64,000 bases of DNA from the NCBI GenBank assembly GCA_964399985.1, contig CAYNRY010000002.1, positions 62,001-126,000 of the forward strand, given 5' to 3'. Source of the DNA: Micavibrio_B sp964399985. Lineage in GTDB: Bacteria; Pseudomonadota; Alphaproteobacteria; Micavibrionales; Micavibrionaceae. Below, one piece after another: positions 45,557 through 54,698 of this stretch. The notes beneath the pieces were generated by a model. The model had not been told where the DNA came from. It made no database searches and saw only the letters and a program-made list of their open reading frames with translations. A program made the position numbers and the translations under genes. How positions within the stretch are numbered: the first letter of the stretch is position 1; every line of letters starts with the position of its first letter.

Positions 45557-47545
45557 TCAATACGGAGCTTTGCACGCCTCGACCAAAGCCTCAATCGCAG
45601 CTTCCAGCTCCTGAATGTCCTGCGCATCGGAGCCGAGACGGCGGATCGCCACTTTCTTCTCTTCCATCTCGCGCATACCTACCACGAAGAGGACCGGCAC
45701 TTTGCCGACCGAGTGTTCGCGGACCTTGTAATTGATCTTCTCGTTGCGGACATCGACTTCGGCGCGAAGACCGAGCGCTTTCAAACGGTCGCAAACTTCT
45801 TGCGCATATGGATTGGCGTCATTTGTAATCGAGGCGACGACGACTTGCGTCGGCGCGAGCCAGAGCGGCAATTTACCGGCATAGTTTTCGATCAAAATTC
45901 CGATAAAGCGTTCGATGGAACCGAGGACCGCGCGGTGAAGCATAACAGGGCGATGGCGCGAGCTGTCTTCGCCGATATAATTTGCATCCAGTCGCTCCGG
46001 CAGATTGAAATCTAGTTGCAACGTGCCGCAGCCCCATTCACGGCCAATGGCATCGCGAATGATAAAGGCGAGTTTCGGGCCGTAGAAGGCACCATCGCCC
46101 GGGGAGATTTCGTATTTCATACCAAGCTTGTCGAGCGCGTTTTGCAGACCCGCTTCTGCCTTGTCCCAAAGCTCGTCCGAGCCGATGCGTTTTTCCGGCC
46201 GCGTTTCCAGCTTGACGACGTAGTCGTTAAAACCAAGATCTTTGTAAATCGCCTTGGTCAATTCACAGAAAGCGATGCTCTCTGATTCAATTTGGTCTTC
46301 GCGACAAAAAATATGGGCGTCATCTTGTGTAAACTGACGCACGCGCATCAGCCCGTGCAAAGCGCCATGCGCTTCGTTACGGTGACAGCAACCGAATTCC
46401 GCCATACGGATCGGCAATTGGCGATAAGACGTAATGCCTTGTTTGAAAATCTGGACATGCGCCGGACAGTTCATTGGCTTGAGCGCCATTAAATGATCGA
46501 ATGCGTGTTCGCTGACAATCGGCTTTCCTTCCTCAAGGGATGGAATTTCATCGGGCACGATAAACATGCCGTCGCGATATTTATCCCAGTGGCCGGATTG
46601 CTCCCAGAATTTTTTATCCATCAATTGTGGCGTTTTTACTTCGACATAACCGGCTTGTTGCAGGCGGCGGCGCATATAGGATTCAAGCGACAGCCAGATC
46701 GTATAGCCCCTCGGGTGCCAGAATACGGAGCCCTGCGCTTCTTCCTGCATATGGAATAAATCCATCTCGCGGCCCAGCTTGCGGTGATCGCGTTTCTCCG
46801 CTTCTTCGATTTGATGCAGATAGGCTTTCAGTTCTTCAGCCGTTCTCCATGCCGTACCGTAAATACGCGTCAGCATCGCTTTATTCGAATCACCGCGCCA
46901 GTAAGCGCCCGCAACCTTCATCAATTTAAAAGCTGTGCCGACATTTTTTGTCGTCGGCATGTGCGGACCGCGACAGAGATCCAGCCATTCGCCTTGTTTA
47001 TAAATTTTGATGGATTCAGTTTCAGGCAAATCCTGGATCAGTTCGACTTTGAAGTTCTCGCCCTTGTCTTTGAAAAACTTGATCGCGTCTTCACGACTCC
47101 AGACTTCACGGGTGAACGGACTGCTGCGTTCGACGATCTTGCGCATCTCGGCTTCGATGGCGTCGAAATCTTCCGTCGTAAAAGGCTGGTTACGATAGAA
47201 GTCATAGAAGAACCCGTTCTCGATATTCGGACCAATCGTCACTTGCGTGCCCGGGAAAAGTTTTTGCACCGCTTCAGCCAAAACATGCGCGCAGTCATGG
47301 CGGATCAGTTCAAGCGCCGCATCGTCTTCGCGCTTGATCAGCGCAATCTGGGCATCCTGTTCGATGGGCAAGGACAGATCGCTGAGTTGCCCGTTAATGC
47401 GAATAGCAACAGCGGCTTTTGCCAGCGACTTTGCAATGGATTCGGCGATCTCGAGACCTGTTACGCCTTTTGCATAGGTCCGCGTACTTCCATCCGGCAG
47501 GGTAATGACAATCGAGGCATCAGATAGGGCGGCGGCTTCAGGCAT
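45557..47545 (-). CDS. thrS: Threonyl-tRNA synthetase
   Basis: 662 residues. TGS domain at the N-terminus (8-70), the SAD editing domain with HDCAHVLAE and CRGPHMPTT, and the class II core with FWHPRGYTIW, MNCPAHVQIFKQG, FGCCHRNEAHGALHGLMRVRQFTQDDAHIFC and PVMLHRAVLGSIERFIGIL. Normal length. Its 3' end leads to infC across 102 bp that holds a terminator-like hairpin. SD AGAGAA before the ATG at 47545. Confidence 0.98.
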   Translation of the reverse strand: MPEAAALSDASIVITLPDGSTRTYAKGVTGLEIAESIAKSLAKAAVAIRINGQLSDLSLPIEQDAQIALIKREDDAALELIRHDCAHVLAEAVQKLFPGTQVTIGPNIENGFFYDFYRNQPFTTEDFDAIEAEMRKIVERSSPFTREVWSREDAIKFFKDKGENFKVELIQDLPETESIKIYKQGEWLDLCRGPHMPTTKNVGTAFKLMKVAGAYWRGDSNKAMLTRIYGTAWRTAEELKAYLHQIEEAEKRDHRKLGREMDLFHMQEEAQGSVFWHPRGYTIWLSLESYMRRRLQQAGYVEVKTPQLMDKKFWEQSGHWDKYRDGMFIVPDEIPSLEEGKPIVSEHAFDHLMALKPMNCPAHVQIFKQGITSYRQLPIRMAEFGCCHRNEAHGALHGLMRVRQFTQDDAHIFCREDQIESESIAFCELTKAIYKDLGFNDYVVKLETRPEKRIGSDELWDKAEAGLQNALDKLGMKYEISPGDGAFYGPKLAFIIRDAIGREWGCGTLQLDFNLPERLDANYIGEDSSRHRPVMLHRAVLGSIERFIGILIENYAGKLPLWLAPTQVVVASITNDANPYAQEVCDRLKALGLRAEVDVRNEKINYKVREHSVGKVPVLFVVGMREMEEKKVAIRRLGSDAQDIQELEAAIEALVEACKAPY

Positions 47546-47575
47546 TTTATTCTCTTTTGTTCAGTGCAATATCAA

Positions 47576-47594
47576 CTTTCTAAATATTAGAAAG
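47576..47594. promoter_or_regulatory. Inverted repeat, possible operator
   Basis: CTTTCTAA and TTAGAAAG separated by ATA, about 30 bp upstream of thrS and 108 bp upstream of the SpoIIAA-like gene. Perfect 8-bp arms fit a regulator dimer site but no regulator is known. Confidence 0.25.
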
Positions 47595-47702
47595 CGCAAT
47601 TATAAATAAAATACAAGTTTTATACTTGCATAGGTTAGCAATTTCATTGGAAACTCTATACGTTTTATAGCTGTAATATTCAAGGAGTGACATAGGAGCT
47701 GC

Positions 47703-48077
47703 ATGGGTCAGACGCAAAACCGCATATTACCCGAAAGTGAAGGTAAAACCTTATGCATCGAGATTGCCGACAGGGTATCGCTTGAAAACTATACCGGTAT
47801 TCTTGAACCTTCAGTTCGTAAATTGATCGACCAGTACGGAGAATTAAATCTCTTGATTTCCTACAAGCCTTCTTTTGTGGGATGGGATCTGGACGCCGCG
47901 GCGCAGGACCTTGAAACCATGACCGAAATTGGAGGATTTGCCAAAAAAATTGCCCTCGTCAACCCGCCGGAACGGGTTTTGATTCGCTGGCAAACCTTGC
48001 GGCCTCTCTTAAAAGGAGAGCTTAAATTTTATACGGATGCCGAATTCGACAAGGCTTTGTCATGGGTAAAATCTTAA
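47703..48077 (+). CDS. SpoIIAA-like (STAS-related) protein, copy 1
   Basis: 124 residues matching the SpoIIAA-like/DUF3478 family: an N-terminal strand ESEGKTLCIEIADRVSLENY, then a helix-rich core and the NPPERVLIRW and KFYTDAEFDKALSWVK end. These small proteins may act as lipid- or phospho-binding switches; function here is unknown. SD TAGGAG stands 5 nt before the ATG. Followed 9 bp later by a paralog. Confidence 0.8.
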   Translation: MGQTQNRILPESEGKTLCIEIADRVSLENYTGILEPSVRKLIDQYGELNLLISYKPSFVGWDLDAAAQDLETMTEIGGFAKKIALVNPPERVLIRWQTLRPLLKGELKFYTDAEFDKALSWVKS

Positions 48078-48086
48078 AGGTGAAAC

Positions 48087-48467
48087 ATGAAACAGCAAAA
48101 TAAAATCATGCCGGAAAGCGAAGGAAATCTATTATGCATAGAGGTCCGGGGTCTTGTGACCTATGAATACTATATTGAAATATATCTAAAAAGCCTCAAG
48201 CAAATATTACAGGATTTTGGCAAGGCACGACTTTTGTTTTTCTATCCGGACCCTGAAAATTTCATAGGCTGGGAAAAGAAAGCGGCCGATATAGACTTTT
48301 CAACTTTTAATGAATATGCAAAAAAAATTGAAAAAACGGCCATTATAAATCCCCCGAAAAGCGTGTCGCAAAGATGGGATTTCCGGATGCCTATTTTAGG
48401 CGGTGAATTCCATGAATTCGAAAAAGCGGAAGATTTACCTGCCGCCATTGAATGGATAAAAAAATAA
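48087..48467 (+). CDS. SpoIIAA-like (STAS-related) protein, copy 2
   Basis: 126 residues, paralogous to the preceding gene: both begin with MPESEG(N/K)xLCIE, share the INPPKS/VNPPER element and end AIEWIKK/ALSWVKS. The two diverge greatly in the middle, so the duplication is old. Stop is immediately before the stop of the convergent secretion-locus gene. A link to the secretion system is only positional. Confidence 0.78.
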   Translation: MKQQNKIMPESEGNLLCIEVRGLVTYEYYIEIYLKSLKQILQDFGKARLLFFYPDPENFIGWEKKAADIDFSTFNEYAKKIEKTAIINPPKSVSQRWDFRMPILGGEFHEFEKAEDLPAAIEWIKK

Positions 48468-49025
48468 TTACTTATAATCCTTGATATCTTCAGGAAAACC
48501 TTTCGGCATCATAAGGCTCGGTTTGTTTTTCAAGATAGCAGATATACCGAGATTGAATTTTTCAACCTGCTTTGGATCCTCCATTTCGTAGATATTGGAT
48601 TTTCCGTTTACATCGATACGGGAAATTTCATTGATATTCCCCTCGGTTTTAAAGACGCAGCGAATTTGATTTAAGGTCCGCTGCCCAAATCCATCGGTGC
48701 GATTATAGTCGATAACCACCAATGTTCCATCGTCATAGCCTTGAACATATTCCAGAAATTCTGGATAGGGATCGTGAAGCTCTAGATAGGTTTTGCAAAT
48801 CCCGTAATGGATTGTGCCAATGCGCGGCGTCAGGAATACGGCGGCAAAAAAGGCTATGACAAAACCCCCTCCTATCCACCACCATTTCTTGCTTTTGTTT
48901 TTTTTCTCAAGGATCGGAACGCCGCCTTTTCTCTTGGCGGATTTCAATTCCCTTTTTCGTGGATCTGCTGGTCTGACAGGTTTCTTTTTTGCGGGGAGAT
49001 TATCTTGACTATCCGCCATCGTCAT
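48468..49025 (-). CDS. Bitopic membrane protein coupled to icmB, unknown
   Basis: 185 residues. A basic cytoplasmic N-terminus (1-46, rich in Lys, Arg, Pro) is followed by one membrane helix (about 48-66) and a periplasmic domain of about 115 residues with one Cys pair (YGICKTYLE and IRCVF). The ATG overlaps the icmB stop (ATGA), so translation is coupled. No named Dot/Icm component is recognised; topology resembles small T4SS subunits such as IcmL. Last gene of the leftward secretion operon. Candidate lineage-specific component. Confidence 0.8.
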   Translation of the reverse strand: MTMADSQDNLPAKKKPVRPADPRKRELKSAKRKGGVPILEKKNKSKKWWWIGGGFVIAFFAAVFLTPRIGTIHYGICKTYLELHDPYPEFLEYVQGYDDGTLVVIDYNRTDGFGQRTLNQIRCVFKTEGNINEISRIDVNGKSNIYEMEDPKQVEKFNLGISAILKNKPSLMMPKGFPEDIKDYK

Positions 49026-52012
49026 CCCTCTCCGGTTTCAGAAAACCTTTTGACAGAGGCTTGCACCAATTCATCGACGATTTCTTCAATGACGGCACTT
49101 GCTGCGGCGTTTCGCGCTTCACCCGATGAGGCGCGCATCATGATGCGGCGCTTCAGTTCGCTGCGCGCCGATCCGCCCGGGAAAGTCGCCGCCAGCATTT
49201 GCCGCGCACGTCCTGCCCCGATACGTCCATACAAGCGATTGCGAATGGCCACGTCCTCGGAAGATGTCGAAACCGCCCATAATTCGATCGGCCCCATGGT
49301 ATTAATCAAATGCTGTTCGTAACGACCTTCATTGGTGCCGAGAATAAGAAGCGCCGGCGCACCGCCCGCTCTTGGGCCGGTCAGGCGATAACGAATGACG
49401 TTTCTGGCCGTATCGGACAGGCCGAAACGTTCCTTGATCTCGTCAACCGCCTTATCGGAAACGGCAGTACCCAACACCCAGACGCCCGTTGCCAGATCGA
49501 CCATGTCTTTATCAAAGTCATCGAGGAGCTGCGACGCGAGGACGATTTGCACGCCGCGCTTACGGCCTTCGCGAACGTCGCGGATTACTTGCGCCCGCAC
49601 TGAATGCGATTTACTGGTACGGTGAAATTCGTCATAGCATAGGCGTTTTGGCGTTTCAGCCACATCCTGCAAACGCATCTCATGATAATGACGGTATTTT
49701 TCAGGAATACTCGGCAAGGCTTCTGGCCCTACCCACCAGCTGCGCACCAGCGCGTATCGGGCCAGCATATACATGATCGATGTTTGGCGGTCCGCCGTAT
49801 CATCGCCTTGTGGCGATACGTCCATCAAATCAAGCGAGCAAACCCGCGCATCCGTTATTTCAAACTGTGTAACGGACGACATAATCGGATATTCACGGAT
49901 CGCCGAGGTAATCATCCGCTCGAACGCGCTGATGATAGATTCGCTGCTAAATCCTACCGAGGTTTCTTCGAGAAGCGTTCTGATCTGCGGGCGGCGCGAG
50001 GCGGTAATCGCATCCGATAAGGATGGCACGGCATGACGCTGCGCAAGATTGGCGATACGGTACTCTCCGATATCGAACATGCGGTCAACGACATCCCACC
50101 AGTAAGGATCAGCCGGCAAATGAATTCCGTGTTTGACGATCGCCTCGTCAATCGTTGCATCTAACCTTGGCAGATAAGGGCGCGGCTCGGCATTGGCGGC
50201 TCGGTCGTCCCGCCAGCGATACATTTCATCGACGACGAGACCAGCCAGTTGCTGGATTCCGTCATACGGCTTGTCATGACCCGGTGGCGTACATAGAAGA
50301 ATCAAAAGCTCGACCAGATAACTTCGCTCGTCAATCAGCGGCGCGCGGCAACCTAACTGAGTATCGAAAGGATTGATCGCATATTCGCGGCTCATTTGCA
50401 GACGGTAATATGCAGCTTCATGCTGGCGGTTTTCCGGTAAGGCTTCCTTGATCAAAGAAATAAGACCGGACGAAGACGGACCGATATCGATAACCGCGAC
50501 ATAGGGAAGCTTACTTAGACCCGGCGACAAAACAGTGCCAAGGTTGAGCGCGTTCATGAGTACAGATTTACCGGCACCCGGCTGCGCGAAGATGAGATCG
50601 AACCATGTCGTCGTCAAATTTGATCCGGTTTGATACGGCCAGACTTTTCCATCCGGCGTGCGCAGCAAAATCGACCCTGTGTTAAATGGGCTCGACGGCC
50701 TTTGCCACGGTAAAAGTTTCATGACTTCGCGCATTGGCGCAATGGCGGCAGGCGCGGTACCTGCACAATGAATTCCCATAGCCGACGCCATAACACAATC
50801 CAGCGGATCGCCGGAAACTTCGCTTACCTGTGCATAGCCCCAGCTTTCGACTGACTGAATTAATGTAGACAAACGATCGCGGACGAGATCATATTCATCT
50901 TTGTCTCCCCATGTCGCAAAAGATACGCGCATACGCACGACAGGTTCGGAGCGTGCAATCGTCTGCAAATTTTCGAGCGAATATTTGATCTGGCGATTCA
51001 GCGCATTCGTCACCGACATAATTGTCGCAACAAAGCTTTTGAAAGATGTCGAATAGGCACCACCGCCTTCGATCATAAAAGAAATGCGGTACGGCACTTT
51101 TGCGTCGTAAAGGCGGTTCAGCAGCATCGGGAATGGTGAAGCTTCCATCGGGCCGAGCGTCATATCGGCTCCTGCCCATAGCATGTCGCCGATCCTGACA
51201 ACCGAGCCATCGACGGTCTGCGCATCCGCCGATGATAATTGCGTTCGCAGCGGCGGCCATACCACATCGGATAAATCGACGCGGCTCATCGGCGCGCGCG
51301 GCATAATCGGATCGCCAGGCAGTGATGGCTTCCATTCATCTGAATTTTTATTCGGGAACAAATTATTTTTGACGGCGCGCAAGGCTTCATGCGCCTCCAG
51401 AAGTTCTGCGCGCATGCCAAGTTCATTCAGCGCCGCCATCATCGATGATACATAACTTTTATGGCGCGTGCGCAGCGGCTCAAGACCTGCCAGCGGATTT
51501 TGTCCGTAACCGGCATTGACCCATTTTTTATTTTGCGCCTGCTTGTCTTTTGCCGCGCGCTGTAATTCGCTTTTCGTCATTGAGGACGGACGCGTCCATA
51601 AAACGAAATAGCATTCTTCATAGGTCAGGATGGAACTTAAATTTTTGATTCGTTCCTGTAAAAGATCATCAACATCCAAATCGATATTTTCGGCTGTCGT
51701 GCGCGAAGGTTTGATCAGCTTATTGAGATTGGATTTAACGCGGGATGGATCGCGCACAAAGTAAACTTGCAAGGCCTGCCCTTGTCGGTCGAACTTGGCA
51801 CCGATTTTCACCGTCGATGCTTCGACGAGAAAGCGGTATTCCTCATCGCCGATGATCTGGCGGCTGCCGTCGATCTTCAGATAGGAAACGAGCGAGCCGT
51901 CCTGCGCCGCGAGAGTAAATTCATCGTCCATCGTTTCAAGACGAATGAAGCTTTCCACGGACTGGCGAAGAGCTGACTGGAACGGCGCTAAAAGTTTCTC
52001 GAAAAAGCTCAT
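49022..52012 (-). CDS. icmB: Type IVB secretion ATPase IcmB/DotO (VirB4-related)
   Basis: 996 residues, the size of Legionella IcmB/DotO and plasmid TraU. An N-terminal VirB4-like region is followed by the P-loop: Walker A AQPGAGKS at 476-483, NPFDTQLGCRAP, LLILLCTPPG and Walker B CYDEFHRT about residue 790, then VLASQLLDDF and a final arm region. It is the hexameric cytoplasmic ATPase that energises the apparatus. The only other ATPases (DotB, DotL) are not in the window. Preceded by a repeat-rich 103-bp gap after icmJ. Confidence 0.95.
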   Translation of the reverse strand: MSFFEKLLAPFQSALRQSVESFIRLETMDDEFTLAAQDGSLVSYLKIDGSRQIIGDEEYRFLVEASTVKIGAKFDRQGQALQVYFVRDPSRVKSNLNKLIKPSRTTAENIDLDVDDLLQERIKNLSSILTYEECYFVLWTRPSSMTKSELQRAAKDKQAQNKKWVNAGYGQNPLAGLEPLRTRHKSYVSSMMAALNELGMRAELLEAHEALRAVKNNLFPNKNSDEWKPSLPGDPIMPRAPMSRVDLSDVVWPPLRTQLSSADAQTVDGSVVRIGDMLWAGADMTLGPMEASPFPMLLNRLYDAKVPYRISFMIEGGGAYSTSFKSFVATIMSVTNALNRQIKYSLENLQTIARSEPVVRMRVSFATWGDKDEYDLVRDRLSTLIQSVESWGYAQVSEVSGDPLDCVMASAMGIHCAGTAPAAIAPMREVMKLLPWQRPSSPFNTGSILLRTPDGKVWPYQTGSNLTTTWFDLIFAQPGAGKSVLMNALNLGTVLSPGLSKLPYVAVIDIGPSSSGLISLIKEALPENRQHEAAYYRLQMSREYAINPFDTQLGCRAPLIDERSYLVELLILLCTPPGHDKPYDGIQQLAGLVVDEMYRWRDDRAANAEPRPYLPRLDATIDEAIVKHGIHLPADPYWWDVVDRMFDIGEYRIANLAQRHAVPSLSDAITASRRPQIRTLLEETSVGFSSESIISAFERMITSAIREYPIMSSVTQFEITDARVCSLDLMDVSPQGDDTADRQTSIMYMLARYALVRSWWVGPEALPSIPEKYRHYHEMRLQDVAETPKRLCYDEFHRTSKSHSVRAQVIRDVREGRKRGVQIVLASQLLDDFDKDMVDLATGVWVLGTAVSDKAVDEIKERFGLSDTARNVIRYRLTGPRAGGAPALLILGTNEGRYEQHLINTMGPIELWAVSTSSEDVAIRNRLYGRIGAGRARQMLAATFPGGSARSELKRRIMMRASSGEARNAAASAVIEEIVDELVQASVKRFSETGEG

Positions 52013-52115
52013 GGAGTGAGTGAGTCAGTCAGTGAGTTGTTAAGTAAGTCAGTGATTTAGCAATATACTGAATAAAACTTAGCCACTCAACCACTCACTG
52101 GCTAAATCACAGCAA
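52013..52115. repeat. Simple-repeat and inverted-repeat gap between icmJ and icmB
   Basis: A 103-bp stretch rich in GAGT/CAGT/GTCA tetranucleotide-like runs. GTGATTTAGC (52052-52061) is perfectly inverted by GCTAAATCAC (52101-52110), and the loop holds further AGTGAGTGG-like copies. No gene is visible. It may be a slippage-prone spacer in the icmB leader. Confidence 0.7.
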
Positions 52116-52871
52116 TCAAATTGCTTCAAGCATCGCGTTTCTATAAAGATCCAGCCAGATGCTTGGCGCTTTACCGCCAAACGGACCGTCTTTGGAACGC
52201 CAGAAGGCGAGAATTTGCGGAAATTGATTAAATTCGAGATCGGCTTCCTTGATAATGCGCCGATCCAAAGGGAAAAGTCTGATCCCTTCAAGCTTGGCAT
52301 TCCTGTCCGCATAATAACGCGGCGTCAGGAAATCCTTTAAAACCATGGATAATACAAATGGATCATCTGTCTGGATGCGGCGACGGGCTTCTTCGCGGCG
52401 CGCCATTAAAACATCGAGGGCTTTTCGTGCTGCTTCGGCCATCGGGCCCTGGCTGATACGCGCAACATAAATAGCGCGCGCGATATCATGCAATACGCTT
52501 TGCTCGATCTCGGGCAGCCAGATCAAAACGCCGGAGCGCATTTTAGTCGTTAAATCCAGATTGAAACATTGATGGCAAAAAATGCAGGTCGTCGCCAGAT
52601 TATCCGTTCTCAGATTTTGCGGATTATGGTCGATATAATGTATTTCCTGATATTTCGCTGATTTAAAGCCGCAACACTGGCAAGTATTGTCATCACGATC
52701 GAGGATCGATTTTTTTAGCTCCGCCGTCATGATAGAGGGCATTGAAGCAGAAGACCTGCCTTTTTCCGGCAAGCCTTTTGAAAGAGACTCTTTTGAAAGA
52801 GACCCTTTTGAAAGAATCTGGGGATTGCTCTTTGATTGAGCAACCCCCAGCGTAATGGGTAATAAGGTCAT
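52116..52871 (-). CDS. icmJ: IcmJ/DotN-like zinc (HNH-type) component of the type IVB coupling complex
   Basis: 251 residues. The core matches IcmJ/DotN: a zinc site formed by Cys64-x-x-Cys67 (DDNTCQCCGFK) and Cys96-x-x-Cys99 (TCIFC, then HQC), within an HNH-endonuclease-like fold that has lost its catalytic activity in Legionella; then LIWLPEIEQSxLxDIARAI and a C-terminal RLFPLDRRI and W-rich part. In Legionella DotN binds the DotL coupling ATPase. The N-terminus (1-48) is an unusual SKxSL repeat extension. It sits between icmD and icmB as in Legionella. Confidence 0.85.
   Translation of the reverse strand: MTLLPITLGVAQSKSNPQILSKGSLSKESLSKGLPEKGRSSASMPSIMTAELKKSILDRDDNTCQCCGFKSAKYQEIHYIDHNPQNLRTDNLATTCIFCHQCFNLDLTTKMRSGVLIWLPEIEQSVLHDIARAIYVARISQGPMAEAARKALDVLMARREEARRRIQTDDPFVLSMVLKDFLTPRYYADRNAKLEGIRLFPLDRRIIKEADLEFNQFPQILAFWRSKDGPFGGKAPSIWLDLYRNAMLEAI
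52775..52819. repeat. Three 15-bp tandem repeats inside icmJ
   Basis: CTTTTGAAAGAGACT at 52775-52789, with one-base variants at 52790-52804 and 52805-52819. In frame they encode SKGSL, SKESL and SKGLP, in the N-terminal tail of IcmJ. 15 bp units keep the frame when the copy number changes. Confidence 0.85.
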
Positions 52872-52878
52872 AAAACCC

Positions 52879-53283
52879 TTATTTTGTTGTGTAAGTGATC
52901 TTATTGACCGCTTGCAAATTAGCAGGGCCTTGACCTGTAGAAACGAGATCCTGCATCGCAGTTGTAACGACAGGGATCAGGAACAGAGCGCCACCGGCTG
53001 CCAGACGGATTGCGCCGTCTTTCAGTTGTGTTTGCGTCGGGTTTTCAACGTGATCTTTGATTTTCAGAACGCCGAGAACGGAGAACAGAAGACCCATCAT
53101 GTATGCCAAACCTGTCAGAAGACCTGGAAGTGTGGAAATACCTTCGATGATGTTCTCACCGATTTTGTTGAAAGAACCGTCGCTATTAACGCCATTACCA
53201 GTTGCGTTTGCGTCTGTAGATGCGATTGTGCCGAGTGTGAAAGCGGCGCCTGTTACGGCCATAAGTTTGTTAAGTTTCAGCAT
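52879..53283 (-). CDS. icmD: IcmD/DotP-like small inner-membrane protein
   Basis: 134 residues (L. pneumophila IcmD has 132). Signal-like N-terminus, then two hydrophobic segments: STLPGLLTGLAYMMGLLFSVLGVLKIK (about 49-75) and DGAIRLAAGGALFLIPVVTTAM (about 88-109). The linking motif KIKDHVENPTQT is shared with the upstream gene. IcmD/DotP has an unclear role in the inner-membrane complex. Gene order icmC-D-J-B matches Legionella. 7 bp upstream of icmJ. Confidence 0.83.
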   Translation of the reverse strand: MLKLNKLMAVTGAAFTLGTIASTDANATGNGVNSDGSFNKIGENIIEGISTLPGLLTGLAYMMGLLFSVLGVLKIKDHVENPTQTQLKDGAIRLAAGGALFLIPVVTTAMQDLVSTGQGPANLQAVNKITYTTK

Positions 53284-53380
53284 GAGTTTTCCTCCTCGTT
53301 GCTAGTTTCGTTTAAAGTAAAAGCTTTTATAGTGTATATGAAAACGGGAAGAAAATCAAAGAGTTTCAATCCGCTTTCGG

Positions 53381-54541
53381 TTAGCAATATCCTCCCGCGG
53401 TATCGAAGCAGATACCGAATTCAGATAAACCCAAAGTGCTTTGTACCGCATTCATCATCGGTCCCAGGTTCACAGCGATAGCTCCACCAAACATATGGGT
53501 GGTTGCCGCCATGAGCGAAGCTTGTCCGTTTCCTTCCGCGACATCGCGAAGGATAAAAAATCCCCTGATAAAGCTAATCCAGCCTACAAGGATCATAAAA
53601 CCCAGTACGGCGCTGATCACGCCCTGGATATGACGGTCGACATAGATGTCGCCGGTCGTGTCAGAGAGCAGCGCATAAGTAGCGACATCATTATCGCCGA
53701 AGAGCGACATTGAGAAAGATCCCATCAGATTATCGAGCGAGAACAAAACGCCGGCGGTCACGAATGTCATAATCGTTCCAACGCCTGCCGGTCCCCGAGG
53801 GCCTTCCTGAGCTGTTTTCAGCAAGCGGCCAATACCGATGACAAGGAAAACAAGTCCGGCCAGATAGGCAAAAGAAGAGAGAAGAATTTGCAGAGGTTCC
53901 CAGATATCGGCCACCAGCATGGACAGCATGCTGTCCAGACCGCCGGAAGAAGATTGCGTTCCGGCAAATCCAGCCGACATATCATAAGATGGGACATTGT
54001 TATCTTCACCGACGATCAGCCCTCTGGCGGCACCGACGACAGAAGGAATTGAAAAGAGAGCGCCGCCCGCAACAAATCTCTTCATCGAATCCGATAAAGG
54101 CGTCCGGTCAGGATTGATTACATGTTCTTTGAGTTTAAAGATCGCGACGACAGACAAGAGAAGGCCCATGCCATAGGCGATACCCGTAATCAGGCCGGGC
54201 AATAAAGAAGTCGACACAACGACGTTACACAAGACTTCGCCAACACCGCCAGCGATTCTCTGGCCACAAACACCCGAGCCGAACAACCAGCTGATCAGAT
54301 CGTTAAACAACCAGCCAAGACCAAGCGAATCGAAAAGACCGCCGACAATATTCAAGCCGTCGCTGATAACATCATTAATGCCATTGAAAAGACTGCCGGC
54401 TCCGTTGCCAACATCGTCCAGAAAATCGAAAATGCCGCCAGCATAGGCGCTGGCCGGATGCAGAAGAGCCACCAGCATCAGCGGAAGCGCGATCAATGCC
54501 TTTTTAAAGGACGGTCTAGTATTTACAGAATTACTATTCAT
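53381..54541 (-). CDS. Multi-module membrane protein combining IcmD-like and IcmC/DotE-like parts
   Basis: 386 residues from ATG at 54541 (CAGGGTG upstream); a GTG at 54568 would add 9. Signal peptide to about 34. Three similar two-helix modules follow: about 110-190 (LLPGLITGIAYGMGLLLSV, KLKEHVINPDRTPL, AGGALFSIP), nearly an IcmD copy; 220-290 (ILLSSFAYLAGLVFLVIGIGRLL, VTAGVLFSLDNLM); and 305-370 (GFMILVGWISFIRGFFILRD, FGGAIAVNLGPM), which resembles IcmC/DotE. IcmC of Legionella has 194 residues, so this looks like a fused or triplicated form. First gene after the four-paralog group, 130 bp from it. Confidence 0.75.
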   Translation of the reverse strand: MNSNSVNTRPSFKKALIALPLMLVALLHPASAYAGGIFDFLDDVGNGAGSLFNGINDVISDGLNIVGGLFDSLGLGWLFNDLISWLFGSGVCGQRIAGGVGEVLCNVVVSTSLLPGLITGIAYGMGLLLSVVAIFKLKEHVINPDRTPLSDSMKRFVAGGALFSIPSVVGAARGLIVGEDNNVPSYDMSAGFAGTQSSSGGLDSMLSMLVADIWEPLQILLSSFAYLAGLVFLVIGIGRLLKTAQEGPRGPAGVGTIMTFVTAGVLFSLDNLMGSFSMSLFGDNDVATYALLSDTTGDIYVDRHIQGVISAVLGFMILVGWISFIRGFFILRDVAEGNGQASLMAATTHMFGGAIAVNLGPMMNAVQSTLGLSEFGICFDTAGGYC

Positions 54542-54698
54542 TCCACACCCTGGCTGTTTGAACAGCACTTTAAGTTATACTAATTAAACCAGAAATTTGC
54601 CGTTTTTGCAAATTATCTAAAATTTTATATAACTTGATCTTCTTCAATTATTTGCCAAACCCATTAAAGAAAAGTTAAGGCCATCATATTTTCCGAAA

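Noticed and set aside
46784..47527. 247-aa ORF opposite thrS
   Set aside because: Antisense to the threonyl-tRNA synthetase gene; composition is a shadow of its codons.
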